In this document: piece by piece, positions 1 to 8,353 of the stretch
How positions within the stretch are numbered: the first letter of the stretch is position 1
How the letters are laid out: every line of letters starts with the position of its first letter
Origin: UMGS1649 sp045651205
GTDB taxonomy: Bacteria > Bacillota > Clostridia > TANB77 > CAG-465
Length of the DNA: 39,350 bases
Assembly: GCA_045651205.1 (NCBI GenBank)
Contig: JAZRSA010000010.1
Span: 1-39,350 of the forward strand
Direction: 5' to 3'
Translations under genes and position numbers: made by a program
Notes under the pieces: generated by a model
Seen by the model: only the letters and a program-made list of their open reading frames with translations
Told to the model about the DNA's origin: nothing
Database searches by the model: none

Positions 1-1993
1 CATATGCTACTCTACCTTCTTTAACACCTGCTACGATTGATTTGAAATTATCATCAACGACAATCATGTTAGCTGTTTCTCTAGCAATATCTGTGCCACT
101 TCCCATAGCTATACCAATATTGGCACTTTTTAAGGCTGGGGCATCATTCACACCGTCACCTGTTACTGCTACAAATTCACCTTGTCTTTTTAGTGATTCA
201 ACTATTTTTAATTTTTGAAGTGGTGTAACTCTTGCATATACAACTTTACCTTTTATGAATTTATCAAAGCTTTCTTCGCCTTTATTAAATTCTTCATCTA
301 CCTCATGACCTGTTGCTACTTGTTCGAATTTATCTGTTAATTTTAAGTCTTTTGCTATTGAGAATGCTGTTAATGGATGGTCACCAGTTATCATTAGAAC
401 TTTAATTCCAGCCTGACGACATTCTGCTATTGAAGCCACTGCTTCTTTTCTTATTGGATCTATAAATGCAACCATTCCCATAAATGTTAAGCTCTTTATG
501 TCATCAATTGTATAATGTTCTTGTTTTTTAATCTTTCCATTAGCAACTGCTATCACTCTATAACCATCTTTTGCTAATGCTTCGTTTTGGTTTTCTAATA
601 TGTCTGAATCTAATTTTTCTTTTACTAGATTAATATCTTTACAGAAAGATTTAACTACTTCCAATGAACCTTTTACTGTACAGTATGTTTCTCCCTCTTT
701 TTCATAGAATACTGCCGAGAATTTATTCTCTGATTCATAAGGTATTGTTTCTAATGTTTTTAATGTATGTGTTTCCACATCAAGTTTTTTACCTAATACT
801 TTGAATGCTATATCGATAGAATCTCCAATTACTTGTTGTTCGTTAACTGTTGATTCATTATTAATTACGCCAAGTACAGATATTTCTTTTGCATATTCTA
901 TATTATCTCCTGTAACTTCGCCTTCAAAACTAAAGCCTGTTCCAGAAACATTATATTCTACGCCATTTGGTAAAATAATTTTCTTTGCAGTTTGTTCGTT
1001 AACTGTTAATGTACCTGTTTTGTCTGATGCTATAACAGTGCAGCTTCCCAAAGACTCTGCTGATTTTAATTGTCTAACTATTACATTTTTCTTAGCCATC
1101 TTATTTGATGCTATTGTTAAAGCCATAGTAAGCGCTAGTGGTAATCCTTCTGGCATTGCTGATACAGCAAGCGCTATTACAGATAAGAATATTTCATTTG
1201 CTGGTACTTGTTTTATTATTAGTAGTGTTGCTACTATTATTGCAACTGCTATAACTAACATACTAATTTGTTTAGATAATTTTTCTACTCTTATTGTTAA
1301 AGGAGATTTTTCATCTTCAGCATTATTTATACTGTCTGCTATTTTTCCTATTTCAGTCCCAAGTCCAATACTTACAACTATAGCTTTTGCTCTACCAGTT
1401 ACAACTGTTGTACCAGAGAAAGCCATATTGCTTTGGTCTGCAATTAGGACATTTTCTTTGTTTACAGTATCGCTATTTTTAGATACTTGTACACTTTCAC
1501 CTGTAAGTATCGATTCATCTATTGCTAAATTATGTGCTTCTACAATTCTCATATCTGCACTAATTTTATCTCCAGATTCTAATAGTACATAATCTCCTAT
1601 TGTTAAATCTTTTGCGTCTATAGATACTACTTCATTATCTCTTACAACTTTTACTTTAGTTGTTACAAGTTTAGCTAACGCTTCTGCTGTATTGTTTGCT
1701 TTATTTTCTTGGTATGCTCCCATAGCAGCATCTATTAATACGATAACAAATATTGCTATTGCATCAATTACTTCTCCCGCTATTAATGAAGCAAGAATTG
1801 CAAATAACAATAATATTACCATTGGATCTTTGAATTCACTAAAGAATATTTTAAGAATACTATCTGATTCTTTTTTAGGTAATACGTTCATACCATATTG
1901 CTCTTGTCTTTTGGCAACTTCTTCTTTTGTTAACCCTTTAGAACTAGTCTTTAGTTCTTTTTCTATTTCTTCTATACCCTTATTATAATACAT
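1..1993 (-). CDS. Cation-translocating P-type ATPase, Ca2+ type (3' end outside window)
   Basis: Membrane pump that couples ATP hydrolysis to cation (probably Ca2+) export. The 664 visible codons are open in one frame. They show the actuator loop TGES (residues 164-167), the ion-site motif PEGLP in the fourth membrane segment (281-285), the phosphorylation motif DKTGTLT (Asp324) and the hinge motif TGDGVNDAP near residue 607, followed by GSGTDIARETAN. PEGLP next to MAKKN is typical of SERCA/PMCA-like type II pumps. Bacterial members run to roughly 870-900 residues, so the C-terminal membrane helices lie beyond the window. The start is fixed by AGGAGG seven bases before ATG. The gene stands alone behind the terminator at 2076-2114. 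Metal specificity is inferred from motifs only. Confidence 0.93.
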   Translation of the reverse strand, partial: MYYNKGIEEIEKELKTSSKGLTKEEVAKRQEQYGMNVLPKKESDSILKIFFSEFKDPMVILLLFAILASLIAGEVIDAIAIFVIVLIDAAMGAYQENKANNTAEALAKLVTTKVKVVRDNEVVSIDAKDLTIGDYVLLESGDKISADMRIVEAHNLAIDESILTGESVQVSKNSDTVNKENVLIADQSNMAFSGTTVVTGRAKAIVVSIGLGTEIGKIADSINNAEDEKSPLTIRVEKLSKQISMLVIAVAIIVATLLIIKQVPANEIFLSVIALAVSAMPEGLPLALTMALTIASNKMAKKNVIVRQLKSAESLGSCTVIASDKTGTLTVNEQTAKKIILPNGVEYNVSGTGFSFEGEVTGDNIEYAKEISVLGVINNESTVNEQQVIGDSIDIAFKVLGKKLDVETHTLKTLETIPYESENKFSAVFYEKEGETYCTVKGSLEVVKSFCKDINLVKEKLDSDILENQNEALAKDGYRVIAVANGKIKKQEHYTIDDIKSLTFMGMVAFIDPIRKEAVASIAECRQAGIKVLMITGDHPLTAFSIAKDLKLTDKFEQVATGHEVDEEFNKGEESFDKFIKGKVVYARVTPLQKLKIVESLKRQGEFVAVTGDGVNDAPALKSANIGIAMGSGTDIARETANMIVVDDNFKSIVAGVKEGRVAY

Positions 1994-2075
1994 AGTTTCC
2001 TCCTAATGTTTTTCAATATAATTATAATATCTAATAATTGAAAAAACTGCAAGATATTTATTTATATATACCACA

Positions 2076-2114
2076 AAAAGACATATTGTTTTAACAAATA
2101 ACAATATGTCTTTT
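2076..2114 (-). terminator. Rho-independent terminator after the dehydrogenase gene
   Basis: Perfect 15-bp inverted repeat (2076-2090 with 2100-2114) with a 9-base loop. On the minus strand it is followed by a short T run. It lies 40 bases past the stop of the gene ending at 2154 and insulates the ATPase gene. Confidence 0.85.
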
Positions 2115-2153
2115 ATATTTTATTTAATTTTAGTTATATCTTTAAATATATTC

Positions 2154-3230
2154 CTATTTTACATATTCATTTAAAGGTCTTACTTTAAAGTTTAATTCTC
2201 CAATTTCAGCTGTTGGTACATAACCAGGTCTAGCATTTACAACGTCTGGTAATCTGTTTACTATGCTAGCACATGTTAATTCAACTGTTGCAGGTTTTTC
2301 AACAACTATTGTTGTTTCTGGTTCACCAATTACTGTCCATTCGTTTTTATCGAATTCATCTGGACCGTAAACTTTACCAATACATTCACTTTCAATAGTG
2401 ATTCCTTCTGCTGTTTCAGATGTAACAACTGCGCTCATACCAGTTGCATCACCAGCTTTTACAACCATACCTAATGTTGAAGATTCTAGATCTGTAGGAT
2501 ATGTTTGAGGAACACATTTTTGAGATTGAGAAGTAATGTGTAATCCTAATTTATCTGCAAGCCATCCATTAACATTCCACATGTATGATGGTAAGAATTC
2601 TCCTTTGTTAATAAGTTCTTGTCTTGCTTCATCAGATATTCTATCTGCTGCTGCAACTTCTTTATCGAACTCATCTAAAGTTAAACCAGCACCGTGTGCT
2701 TTAGCAAGGGCTATACCGTAATCTTCTACGTTGTAGCTAGAGCTTCCTTTTATTTTAGTAATGCTTTGTGTAGAACCAGCTACTGAAGTAATTAATTGAC
2801 CCCAATATATATCTTGGTATCCACTTCCTGTAATTGTACAGTTAGTTCTTTTTGCTATTTCGTCTAATTTATTTGTTAATACTGGATTTGAGTTTGCTGG
2901 ATAAAATGCTTCTTCACAAGTTGTGATTGCATTTATTCCAAGTTCAGCACATAGTGTTAATGGGTTATCTAGGTCTGCAATTAAGCTCATTGTTGTAACG
3001 ATAGCTACATCTGGTTTAGCAGCTGTTAATATTTCTCTAGCATTGTCCATGTGACCGATAGTAACACCTTTATTATCTGATCCTATTATTTCCCCAATGT
3101 CTTTTCCTATAACATTTGGATTAACATCTAATGCTGCTACTATTTCAGCACCTTTCTCGTATACATATCTCATTGTGTATACAGACATTTTTCCTGTGCC
3201 TATTTGGGCAACTCTAAGTTTTCTTTCCAT
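2154..3230 (-). CDS. NAD(P)-dependent dehydrogenase, 2,4-diaminopentanoate dehydrogenase / dihydrodipicolinate reductase-like
   Basis: 358 residues. The N-terminus is a Rossmann fold (VAQIGTGKM, residues 7-15, then a beta strand ending in ALDVNP), as in the dihydrodipicolinate reductase N-terminal family. The long C-terminal half matches my recollection of 2,4-diaminopentanoate dehydrogenase, the last step that yields 2-amino-4-oxopentanoate in clostridial ornithine fermentation. No other ornithine-pathway gene is adjacent, so the substrate is uncertain. GGAGG lies nine bases before ATG. The gene appears monocistronic, with its own terminator. The protein is probably cytosolic; no signal peptide or membrane segment is seen. 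Confidence 0.7.
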   Translation of the reverse strand: MERKLRVAQIGTGKMSVYTMRYVYEKGAEIVAALDVNPNVIGKDIGEIIGSDNKGVTIGHMDNAREILTAAKPDVAIVTTMSLIADLDNPLTLCAELGINAITTCEEAFYPANSNPVLTNKLDEIAKRTNCTITGSGYQDIYWGQLITSVAGSTQSITKIKGSSSYNVEDYGIALAKAHGAGLTLDEFDKEVAAADRISDEARQELINKGEFLPSYMWNVNGWLADKLGLHITSQSQKCVPQTYPTDLESSTLGMVVKAGDATGMSAVVTSETAEGITIESECIGKVYGPDEFDKNEWTVIGEPETTIVVEKPATVELTCASIVNRLPDVVNARPGYVPTAEIGELNFKVRPLNEYVK

Positions 3231-3339
3231 ATATAAAACCTCCTAAAACTTAAATGATAAATATTAATATATTCATCTTCTACATCGTATCACATAAAAA
3301 AATTTCTTGCAAGTTTTTTATATACACTCACACAATAAC

Positions 3340-3378
3340 GACAAAAGGAGCAAAATTTCACATATTTGCTCCTTTGTC
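3340..3378 (-). terminator. Terminator after the MBL-fold gene
   Basis: Inverted repeat 3340-3354 / 3365-3378 (GACAAAGGAGCAAA type arms) starting about 10 bases past the stop at 3389. The T run is weak (TTTTGTCGTTATTG on the minus strand). Confidence 0.65.
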
Positions 3379-3388
3379 CTATTACTAA

Positions 3389-4186
3389 TTAAAACTTATA
3401 TTCTTTACCAGTTTCAATTATTACCGATTTATTTGGCATTTGATCTAGAAATTCTTTACAGACAATATCTGATGTACAATGAGCTAAATATATCATATTA
3501 ACATTATTTTGTTTCATATATTCAATAGTTTTTATTGTACATTCATCAACTTCTTTTAAATGGAAACCACCCATAACAGCTACTACTCTATTATCTCCTG
3601 TTATTTTTTTAGCATATTCTACAGTATTACAAATACCACTATGAGAACATCCAGAAATTACTATTAGACCTTTTTCTGTTTTTATAGCTAGTCCTGAATC
3701 GTCTAAATGCTTGTATGTGTCTCCCTTTTCATCAAACGCTGGTAGTTTTTCTCCTTGTTCAAAATTGTTTTTTCTATCTATTTGACCTAGAAATACTATT
3801 TCTTCACAAATACTATACGGTTTTACTGATTCTATTAAGTTAAATTTAGAAATAAGTTCTTCTCTAGTTTGATTTAAGCCATTATCGTTACCGGTTCTTT
3901 TACTAATTCTAATGAGCTTAAAGTCAGGATGGCATATTAAATCTTTTTTCATGTCAATATATTTCAAGCCATTTCCATGGTCATAATCCCCGTGACTTAA
4001 AACAATTGCATCTAACTTTTCTAAATCTATGTCTAATTTTTTAGCGTTCTTAATAAAAATATCTGTTTGGCCACAATCAAATAATAACTTTTTTCCATAA
4101 GCTTCTATGTATAGTGATATTCCATGCTCAAAATCAAATTTTTCATTACTACATCTATTATCATTAAGTACAACTATTTTTATCAT
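3389..4186 (-). CDS. MBL-fold metallohydrolase
   Basis: 265 residues of the metallo-beta-lactamase superfamily. The metal motif reads SHGDYDHG (about residues 64-71), the HxxxDH variant seen in the group annotated as 7,8-dihydropterin-6-methyl-4-(beta-D-ribofuranosyl)aminobenzene-5'-phosphate synthase-like hydrolases. Further His-containing motifs are SGCSHSG (about 179-185), GGFHL (about 206-210) and AHCTS (about 235-239). These fit the remaining ligands of a two-metal site. The true substrate of bacterial members is not established and nothing in the neighbourhood suggests one. AAAGGAG lies upstream of ATG. The protein is cytosolic and the gene is a single transcription unit between two terminators. 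Confidence 0.82.
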   Translation of the reverse strand: MIKIVVLNDNRCSNEKFDFEHGISLYIEAYGKKLLFDCGQTDIFIKNAKKLDIDLEKLDAIVLSHGDYDHGNGLKYIDMKKDLICHPDFKLIRISKRTGNDNGLNQTREELISKFNLIESVKPYSICEEIVFLGQIDRKNNFEQGEKLPAFDEKGDTYKHLDDSGLAIKTEKGLIVISGCSHSGICNTVEYAKKITGDNRVVAVMGGFHLKEVDECTIKTIEYMKQNNVNMIYLAHCTSDIVCKEFLDQMPNKSVIIETGKEYKF

Positions 4187-4247
4187 ATTTGTTATTCTCC
4201 TTTTTATTAATTATTTGATAATATTATAAGATATTTTTAATAAAAAG

Positions 4248-4282
4248 AAAAGATTATCTCAAAACACTTGAGATAATCTTTT
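4248..4282 (-). terminator. secA terminator
   Basis: Perfect 14-bp inverted repeat 4248-4261 / 4269-4282 with a 7-base loop, followed on the minus strand by a T-rich tract. It starts 16 bases past the secA stop. Confidence 0.9.
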
Positions 4283-4297
4283 ATAATTATACTTTTG

Positions 4298-7066
4298 TTA
4301 TTTGCCACAACATTGTTTGTATTTACGTCCAGATCCACATGGGCATGGTTCGTTTCTACCAACTGTTTTTTCTGCTCTTACAGGTTCTCTTTTTTGAACC
4401 ACTTCAGGATTTCCTATATTCATTACATTTATGCTTGCTTTAGATGCATCATCTATTCTATTTACACTTTGACCAAGTCTATTCATAGTCTTTTTAGTAT
4501 TACTTGTATTATAGCTTGTTCTAAATATAACTTTAATAGTATCTTCTTTAATACTATGTGTCATTTCAGAGAATATATCATAGCTTTCTTGTTTATATGC
4601 TTCAACTGGGTTTGTTTGACCATATCCTCTTAAATGGATTCCCTCTTTAAGTTGAGTCATATTATCCATATGCTCTTGCCATTTCTCGTCTACATTTCTT
4701 AACATCATAAGCTTTTCTATAACATTATATTCATTTTCAATTCCTTGTTCTTTGAATATATTTCTCTTTTCGTTATATGCATTATTTACTTTGTTTAATA
4801 ATATTTCTTCTAGAGTTTCTTTGTCTATTTCGCTTTCTTCAAGCTCAAATCCAAATATACTTTGTAAAGTTGTGTTAAGACTTTCTTTGTCTACATCCTC
4901 TTTCTTAGATAGGTTTGAAGTATATGTGTCTACAATTTCATAAACTTTGTTTGTAGCTAGGTTTCTAATAATCTCTTCAATACTTTCACTATCTAATATT
5001 TGTCTTCTTTGATCGTAGATTATATTACGTTGTTTGTTCATAACATCGTCATATTCTAAGACATTCTTTCTTATGCTATAGTTACGTCCTTCAACTCTCT
5101 TTTGAGCAGTTTCAATTGCGCCTGTTAGCATTTTTTGTTCTATCGGCATATCGTCTGGTATACCTAACATATTAGCTAAGTATTGTACTTTGTCTGTTCC
5201 GAATAATCTCATAAGATCATCTTCTAAAGAGATATAGAATGTAGATTCACCAACGTCACCTTGACGTCCAGCACGTCCTCTTAACTGATCATCTATACGT
5301 CTTGATTCGTGTCTTTCACTACCAATAATCTTAAGACCACCAGCAGCTATAACCTTATCTTTTTCATCTTTTAGTTTTGCCTTATATTCTTGTTCTAATG
5401 TTTTATATTCTTCTCTAAGTTTTAATATTTCTGCATCTTCTGTTGGAAGAGGGCTCATAGCAAATTCTACTTTTTCTAATTCCTCTCCTCTTTTTTCAAG
5501 AGCACGTCTTGCCATAAACTCTGGGTTACCACCTAGAAGTATGTCTGTACCACGACCAGCCATATTTGTAGCAATTGTTACTGCTTTAAATTTACCTGCT
5601 TGCGCTACTATTTCTGCTTCTCTTTCATGATGTTTAGCATTAAGTACTTCGTGTGGTATTCTTTCTGCTTTAAGAAGTCTACTAATTAACTCAGATTTTT
5701 CTATAGATACCGTACCAACTAGAACAGGTTGACCTTTTTCATAGCATTTTTTTACATCTCTTACTATAGCTTGGTATTTACCCATTACATTTTTGTATAC
5801 CATATCATTATTATCTATTCTTTGTACTGGTTTATTAGTTGGTATTTCTACAACATCTAGTCCAAAGATGCCTTTAAATTCTGCTTCTTCTGTTTTAGCT
5901 GTACCAGTCATACCAGCAAGTTTGTTATATAATCTAAAGTAGTTTTGGAATGTTATTGTTGCTAAAGTTTTAGATTCTCTTGCAATTTTAACTCCCTCTT
6001 TAGCTTCAATAGCTTGGTGTAATCCATCGCTATATCTTCTACCTTCCATAATACGTCCAGTAAATTCATCTACGATTAAAATTTCACCATTTTTTTCAAT
6101 ATAGTCTATCTCTTTTTTCATTATACCATGCGCACGTAACGCTTGATTTATTGTGTGAGATATTTCCATATTATCTACATCAGATAAAGATTCAATACCA
6201 AAATATGATTCACATTTTTTAGTACCAGTTTCTGTTAAGGCTGTTGTTTTTGCTTTTTCATCTATAACATAATCGTATTCTTCATCTGAATCATCAAAAG
6301 TTTTGTTGTCTGATTCAACAATAACTTTTGCTTTCATTTTTCTTACTAATTTATCTGCTTTTGTGTATAATTCTGTTGCTTCTTTCCCCATACCAGAGAT
6401 AATTAATGGAGTTCTTGCTTCATCTATAAGGATACTATCCACTTCATCCACAACTGCATAGTTAAGTGGTCTTTGAACCATTTCATCTTTAGATAAACAC
6501 ATATTATCTCTTAGATAGTCAAAACCAAATTCATTGTTTGTACCATATGTAATATCTGCATTATATGCTGCTTGTTTAGCATGCGGTGGCATATTAGGTA
6601 CAACAAGACCAACTGTTAATCCTAAGAATTTATATAATTTTCCCATCCATGCACTATGGTATGTAGCTAGGTAATCGTTTACTGTGATAATGTGTACACC
6701 CTTTCCAGTAAGTGCATTTAAGTATGCTGGAAGTGTAACAACAAGTGTTTTACCCTCACCTGTTTTCATTTCAGCAATTCTTCCTTGATGAAGAATTATT
6801 CCACCTATTAATTGCACTTTAAAGTGTCTCATACCTAATACTCTGCTTGAAGCTTCTCTAACAACTGCAAAGGCTTCTGGTAATATATCTTCTAATGTTT
6901 CACCATCATTCAATCTTTTCTTAAACTCATCTGTTTTCGCTCTTAGTTCATCATCTGAAAGCTTTTTGTAATCTTCTTCTAATGCTTCTATTTTATCTAC
7001 TAAAGGCATTATTCTTTTTATTTCTTTCTCGCTGTATGAACCAAATATTTTCTTAATTATTCCCAT
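4298..7066 (-). CDS. secA: Preprotein translocase ATPase SecA
   Basis: 922 residues; the cytosolic and membrane-associated motor that drives preproteins through SecYEG. Seen in order: Walker A MKTGEGKT (100-107), the DEAD-type Walker B region VVDEVDSIL (about 206-214), NMAGRGTDILLGG and QLRGRAGRQGD in the second motor domain, the HQR-type helical wing/scaffold region, and a C-terminal SEC-C zinc motif CPCGSGRKYKQCC in the last 20 residues, which binds zinc and SecB or ribosomes. Length is normal. RBS GAGGAG lies before ATG. The gene is monocistronic, with the promoter at 7107-7135. No second SecA (SecA2) is seen here. Confidence 0.98.
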   Translation of the reverse strand: MGIIKKIFGSYSEKEIKRIMPLVDKIEALEEDYKKLSDDELRAKTDEFKKRLNDGETLEDILPEAFAVVREASSRVLGMRHFKVQLIGGIILHQGRIAEMKTGEGKTLVVTLPAYLNALTGKGVHIITVNDYLATYHSAWMGKLYKFLGLTVGLVVPNMPPHAKQAAYNADITYGTNNEFGFDYLRDNMCLSKDEMVQRPLNYAVVDEVDSILIDEARTPLIISGMGKEATELYTKADKLVRKMKAKVIVESDNKTFDDSDEEYDYVIDEKAKTTALTETGTKKCESYFGIESLSDVDNMEISHTINQALRAHGIMKKEIDYIEKNGEILIVDEFTGRIMEGRRYSDGLHQAIEAKEGVKIARESKTLATITFQNYFRLYNKLAGMTGTAKTEEAEFKGIFGLDVVEIPTNKPVQRIDNNDMVYKNVMGKYQAIVRDVKKCYEKGQPVLVGTVSIEKSELISRLLKAERIPHEVLNAKHHEREAEIVAQAGKFKAVTIATNMAGRGTDILLGGNPEFMARRALEKRGEELEKVEFAMSPLPTEDAEILKLREEYKTLEQEYKAKLKDEKDKVIAAGGLKIIGSERHESRRIDDQLRGRAGRQGDVGESTFYISLEDDLMRLFGTDKVQYLANMLGIPDDMPIEQKMLTGAIETAQKRVEGRNYSIRKNVLEYDDVMNKQRNIIYDQRRQILDSESIEEIIRNLATNKVYEIVDTYTSNLSKKEDVDKESLNTTLQSIFGFELEESEIDKETLEEILLNKVNNAYNEKRNIFKEQGIENEYNVIEKLMMLRNVDEKWQEHMDNMTQLKEGIHLRGYGQTNPVEAYKQESYDIFSEMTHSIKEDTIKVIFRTSYNTSNTKKTMNRLGQSVNRIDDASKASINVMNIGNPEVVQKREPVRAEKTVGRNEPCPCGSGRKYKQCCGK

Positions 7067-7106
7067 TTTATTCTCCTCTTATTTCTTCTTTTCAAACAGT
7101 GGCCTT

Positions 7107-7135
7107 ATTATATCACAGGAATACTAATTTTTAAA
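7107..7135 (-). promoter_or_regulatory. secA promoter
   Basis: On the minus strand, -10 TATAAT (7112-7107) preceded by TGA (extended -10), with a weak -35 TTTAAA (7135-7130) 17 bases upstream. The leader to the secA ATG is about 35 bases. Confidence 0.7.
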
Positions 7136-7182
7136 GTAAAAGTGCAAAATATCCTTAATCTCCCACCATTTAAACTTTTATG

Positions 7183-7211
7183 TTGACTTTAACTAAACCA
7201 AATGATATAAT
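7183..7211 (+). promoter_or_regulatory. Strong sigma-A promoter of the first acidic paralog
   Basis: -35 TTGACT (7183-7188), 17-base spacer, -10 TATAAT (7206-7211) with an extended TGA. The leader to the ATG is about 50 bases and contains a 12-bp perfect palindrome at 7223-7234. Confidence 0.85.
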
Positions 7212-7222
7212 CTAACACATAG

Positions 7223-7234
7223 TATAGTACTATA
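7223..7234. promoter_or_regulatory. 12-bp palindrome in the initial transcribed region
   Basis: TATAGTACTATA is a perfect dyad starting about 11 bases after the -10 box. It could be an operator or a small RNA hairpin. No counterpart occurs before the second paralog. Confidence 0.35.
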
Positions 7235-7267
7235 GCCTCAAATAATAATTTAAAGGAGAGTTTTAGC

Positions 7268-7693
7268 ATGTTCGAGTACTTAATTAAAAAAGTCATCGCA
7301 ACAGATGGCGAAAGAGATGTTGTGGAATCATCACAAGAAGAAATGCATCAGTTCATTGTAGAAAGGATACGGCCTGAATTTGACGACCCGCATGTTTTAT
7401 GCGTGAAGTTTTTGTATTGCATCTGCGAAGATGATGACGAGCCCGAAGAATCCTCTTGGTTTATTAACCCAGAGTACTGCCCCTCTTATCTTCACGGCAG
7501 CTACTCAGCATATGGACCTAAAATGGATTCCGAATTCTTGCCCGAGCTTCTAATTATGGACATTCCTGGCACAAACGTATTTAAAAAGTTCGAATCATTC
7601 CACACAGCCCTGTTAATAGAAGGTTTAAATAATTTGACCGACGAAGAAAGATATGACCTGTTTATAAGCAGACTTCCTTCTATCGAAGATTAA
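7268..7693 (+). CDS. Acidic protein of unknown function, tandem paralog 1
   Basis: 141 residues; I do not recognise the family. Strongly acidic, with no signal peptide or membrane segment, so probably cytosolic. It is clearly paralogous to the next gene: shared blocks are IRPxF, LCxKF, CEDDDxPE, WxINPxY, FxPExxxxD and TDEExY. AAAGGAG lies 8 bases before ATG. It has its own near-consensus promoter and its own terminator, so it is a high-expression monocistronic unit. Codon use is GC-richer and C-ending compared with the AT-rich, T/A-ending neighbours, which suggests different ancestry or strong translational selection. A role as inhibitor, antitoxin or storage-type protein cannot be distinguished from sequence. 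Confidence 0.85.
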   Translation: MFEYLIKKVIATDGERDVVESSQEEMHQFIVERIRPEFDDPHVLCVKFLYCICEDDDEPEESSWFINPEYCPSYLHGSYSAYGPKMDSEFLPELLIMDIPGTNVFKKFESFHTALLIEGLNNLTDEERYDLFISRLPSIED

Positions 7694-7720
7694 AATCCAA
7701 TTTATCCGCATCTATTAACC

Positions 7721-7755
7721 ACAACCCCCGTGTAATATCGTGGGGTTGTTTTATT
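7721..7755 (+). terminator. Terminator after acidic paralog 1
   Basis: Arms ACAACCCC (7721-7728) and GGGGTTGT (7742-7749) followed by a T-rich tract. It runs directly into the promoter of the second paralog. Confidence 0.85.
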
Positions 7756-7760
7756 TTATG

Positions 7761-7789
7761 TTGACTACCTATTGTTTTTTTGGTATAAT
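7761..7789 (+). promoter_or_regulatory. Strong sigma-A promoter of acidic paralog 2
   Basis: -35 TTGACT (7761-7766), exactly 17 bases, -10 TATAAT (7784-7789) with extended TGG. The same -35 and spacing as the first paralog suggest that the promoter was duplicated with the gene. Confidence 0.85.
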
Positions 7790-7845
7790 ATATGCATTGC
7801 AGGACAAAAATCCTCAAAATAATTATTTATAGGAGAACCTATTCT

Positions 7846-8262
7846 ATGTATGATGTAGTAAAAAAGGTAGTTGCAAGAGAAGGTTTTGACCGGGTAATTC
7901 TCGAATCTTCCTACGACGAGATGTTGAAGTTCACAGATGAAGGAATTCGTCCGGATTTTGAAGACAATTCCATTCTTTGCATCAAATTCATCGTCGAAGC
8001 GTGTGAAGATGACGATACCCCCGAGCAGACCGACTGGCATATCAACCCGTATTATTTCAGAGGTGAAGGCGGAGAGTTCCCCTACAACCTTACTATGGAC
8101 CACGATTTCATTCCCGAAATCATCCTTATCGACATGGACACCGTAGACGTAAGAAACAAGTATGCAGAATTCAGAGCTTGCCTTATGTTCGAAGGTGATG
8201 TTGAGTTTACCGACGAAGAAAAGTACAACAAATTCCTGGAAGTTGTATTTGACGAAGATTAA
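7846..8262 (+). CDS. Acidic protein of unknown function, tandem paralog 2
   Basis: 138 residues, paralogous to the preceding gene over its full length (VxKxVA near the N-terminus, IRPxF, LCxKF, CEDDDxPE, WxINPxY, TDEExY near the C-terminus). The start is the ATG at 7846, nine bases after AGGAGA; an in-frame TTG further upstream lies at the transcription start and is not used. The protein is very rich in Asp and Glu and ends in FDED. No membrane segment or known domain is recognised. GC content is unusually high for this window: I count 28 of 60 at 8041-8100. It is transcribed alone, between its own promoter and terminator. Confidence 0.87.
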   Translation: MYDVVKKVVAREGFDRVILESSYDEMLKFTDEGIRPDFEDNSILCIKFIVEACEDDDTPEQTDWHINPYYFRGEGGEFPYNLTMDHDFIPEIILIDMDTVDVRNKYAEFRACLMFEGDVEFTDEEKYNKFLEVVFDED

Positions 8263-8265
8263 TTT

Positions 8266-8296
8266 AAGAACCCCAATAAATTTGGGGTTCTTTTCA
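8266..8296 (+). terminator. Terminator after acidic paralog 2
   Basis: Ten-base arms AAGAACCCCA (8266-8275) and TGGGGTTCTT (8283-8292) with a 7-base loop, then a T-rich tract. It begins 3 bases past the stop. Confidence 0.88.
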
Positions 8297-8353
8297 TTTC
8301 TAATCATAAATTCCATTTTGTAGAATAGTATGTAATATATTAAGAGGTGAACT

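Noticed and set aside
801..1592. 263-codon plus-strand open frame opposite the P-type ATPase gene
   Set aside because: The minus strand encodes conserved ATPase motifs without a break. The plus frame is a Ser/Thr/Ile-rich mirror of it, with no RBS or family.
1..1993. Possible frameshift at the 5' end of the P-type ATPase gene
   Set aside because: Translating codon by codon from 1993 to the DKTGT motif kept one frame throughout.
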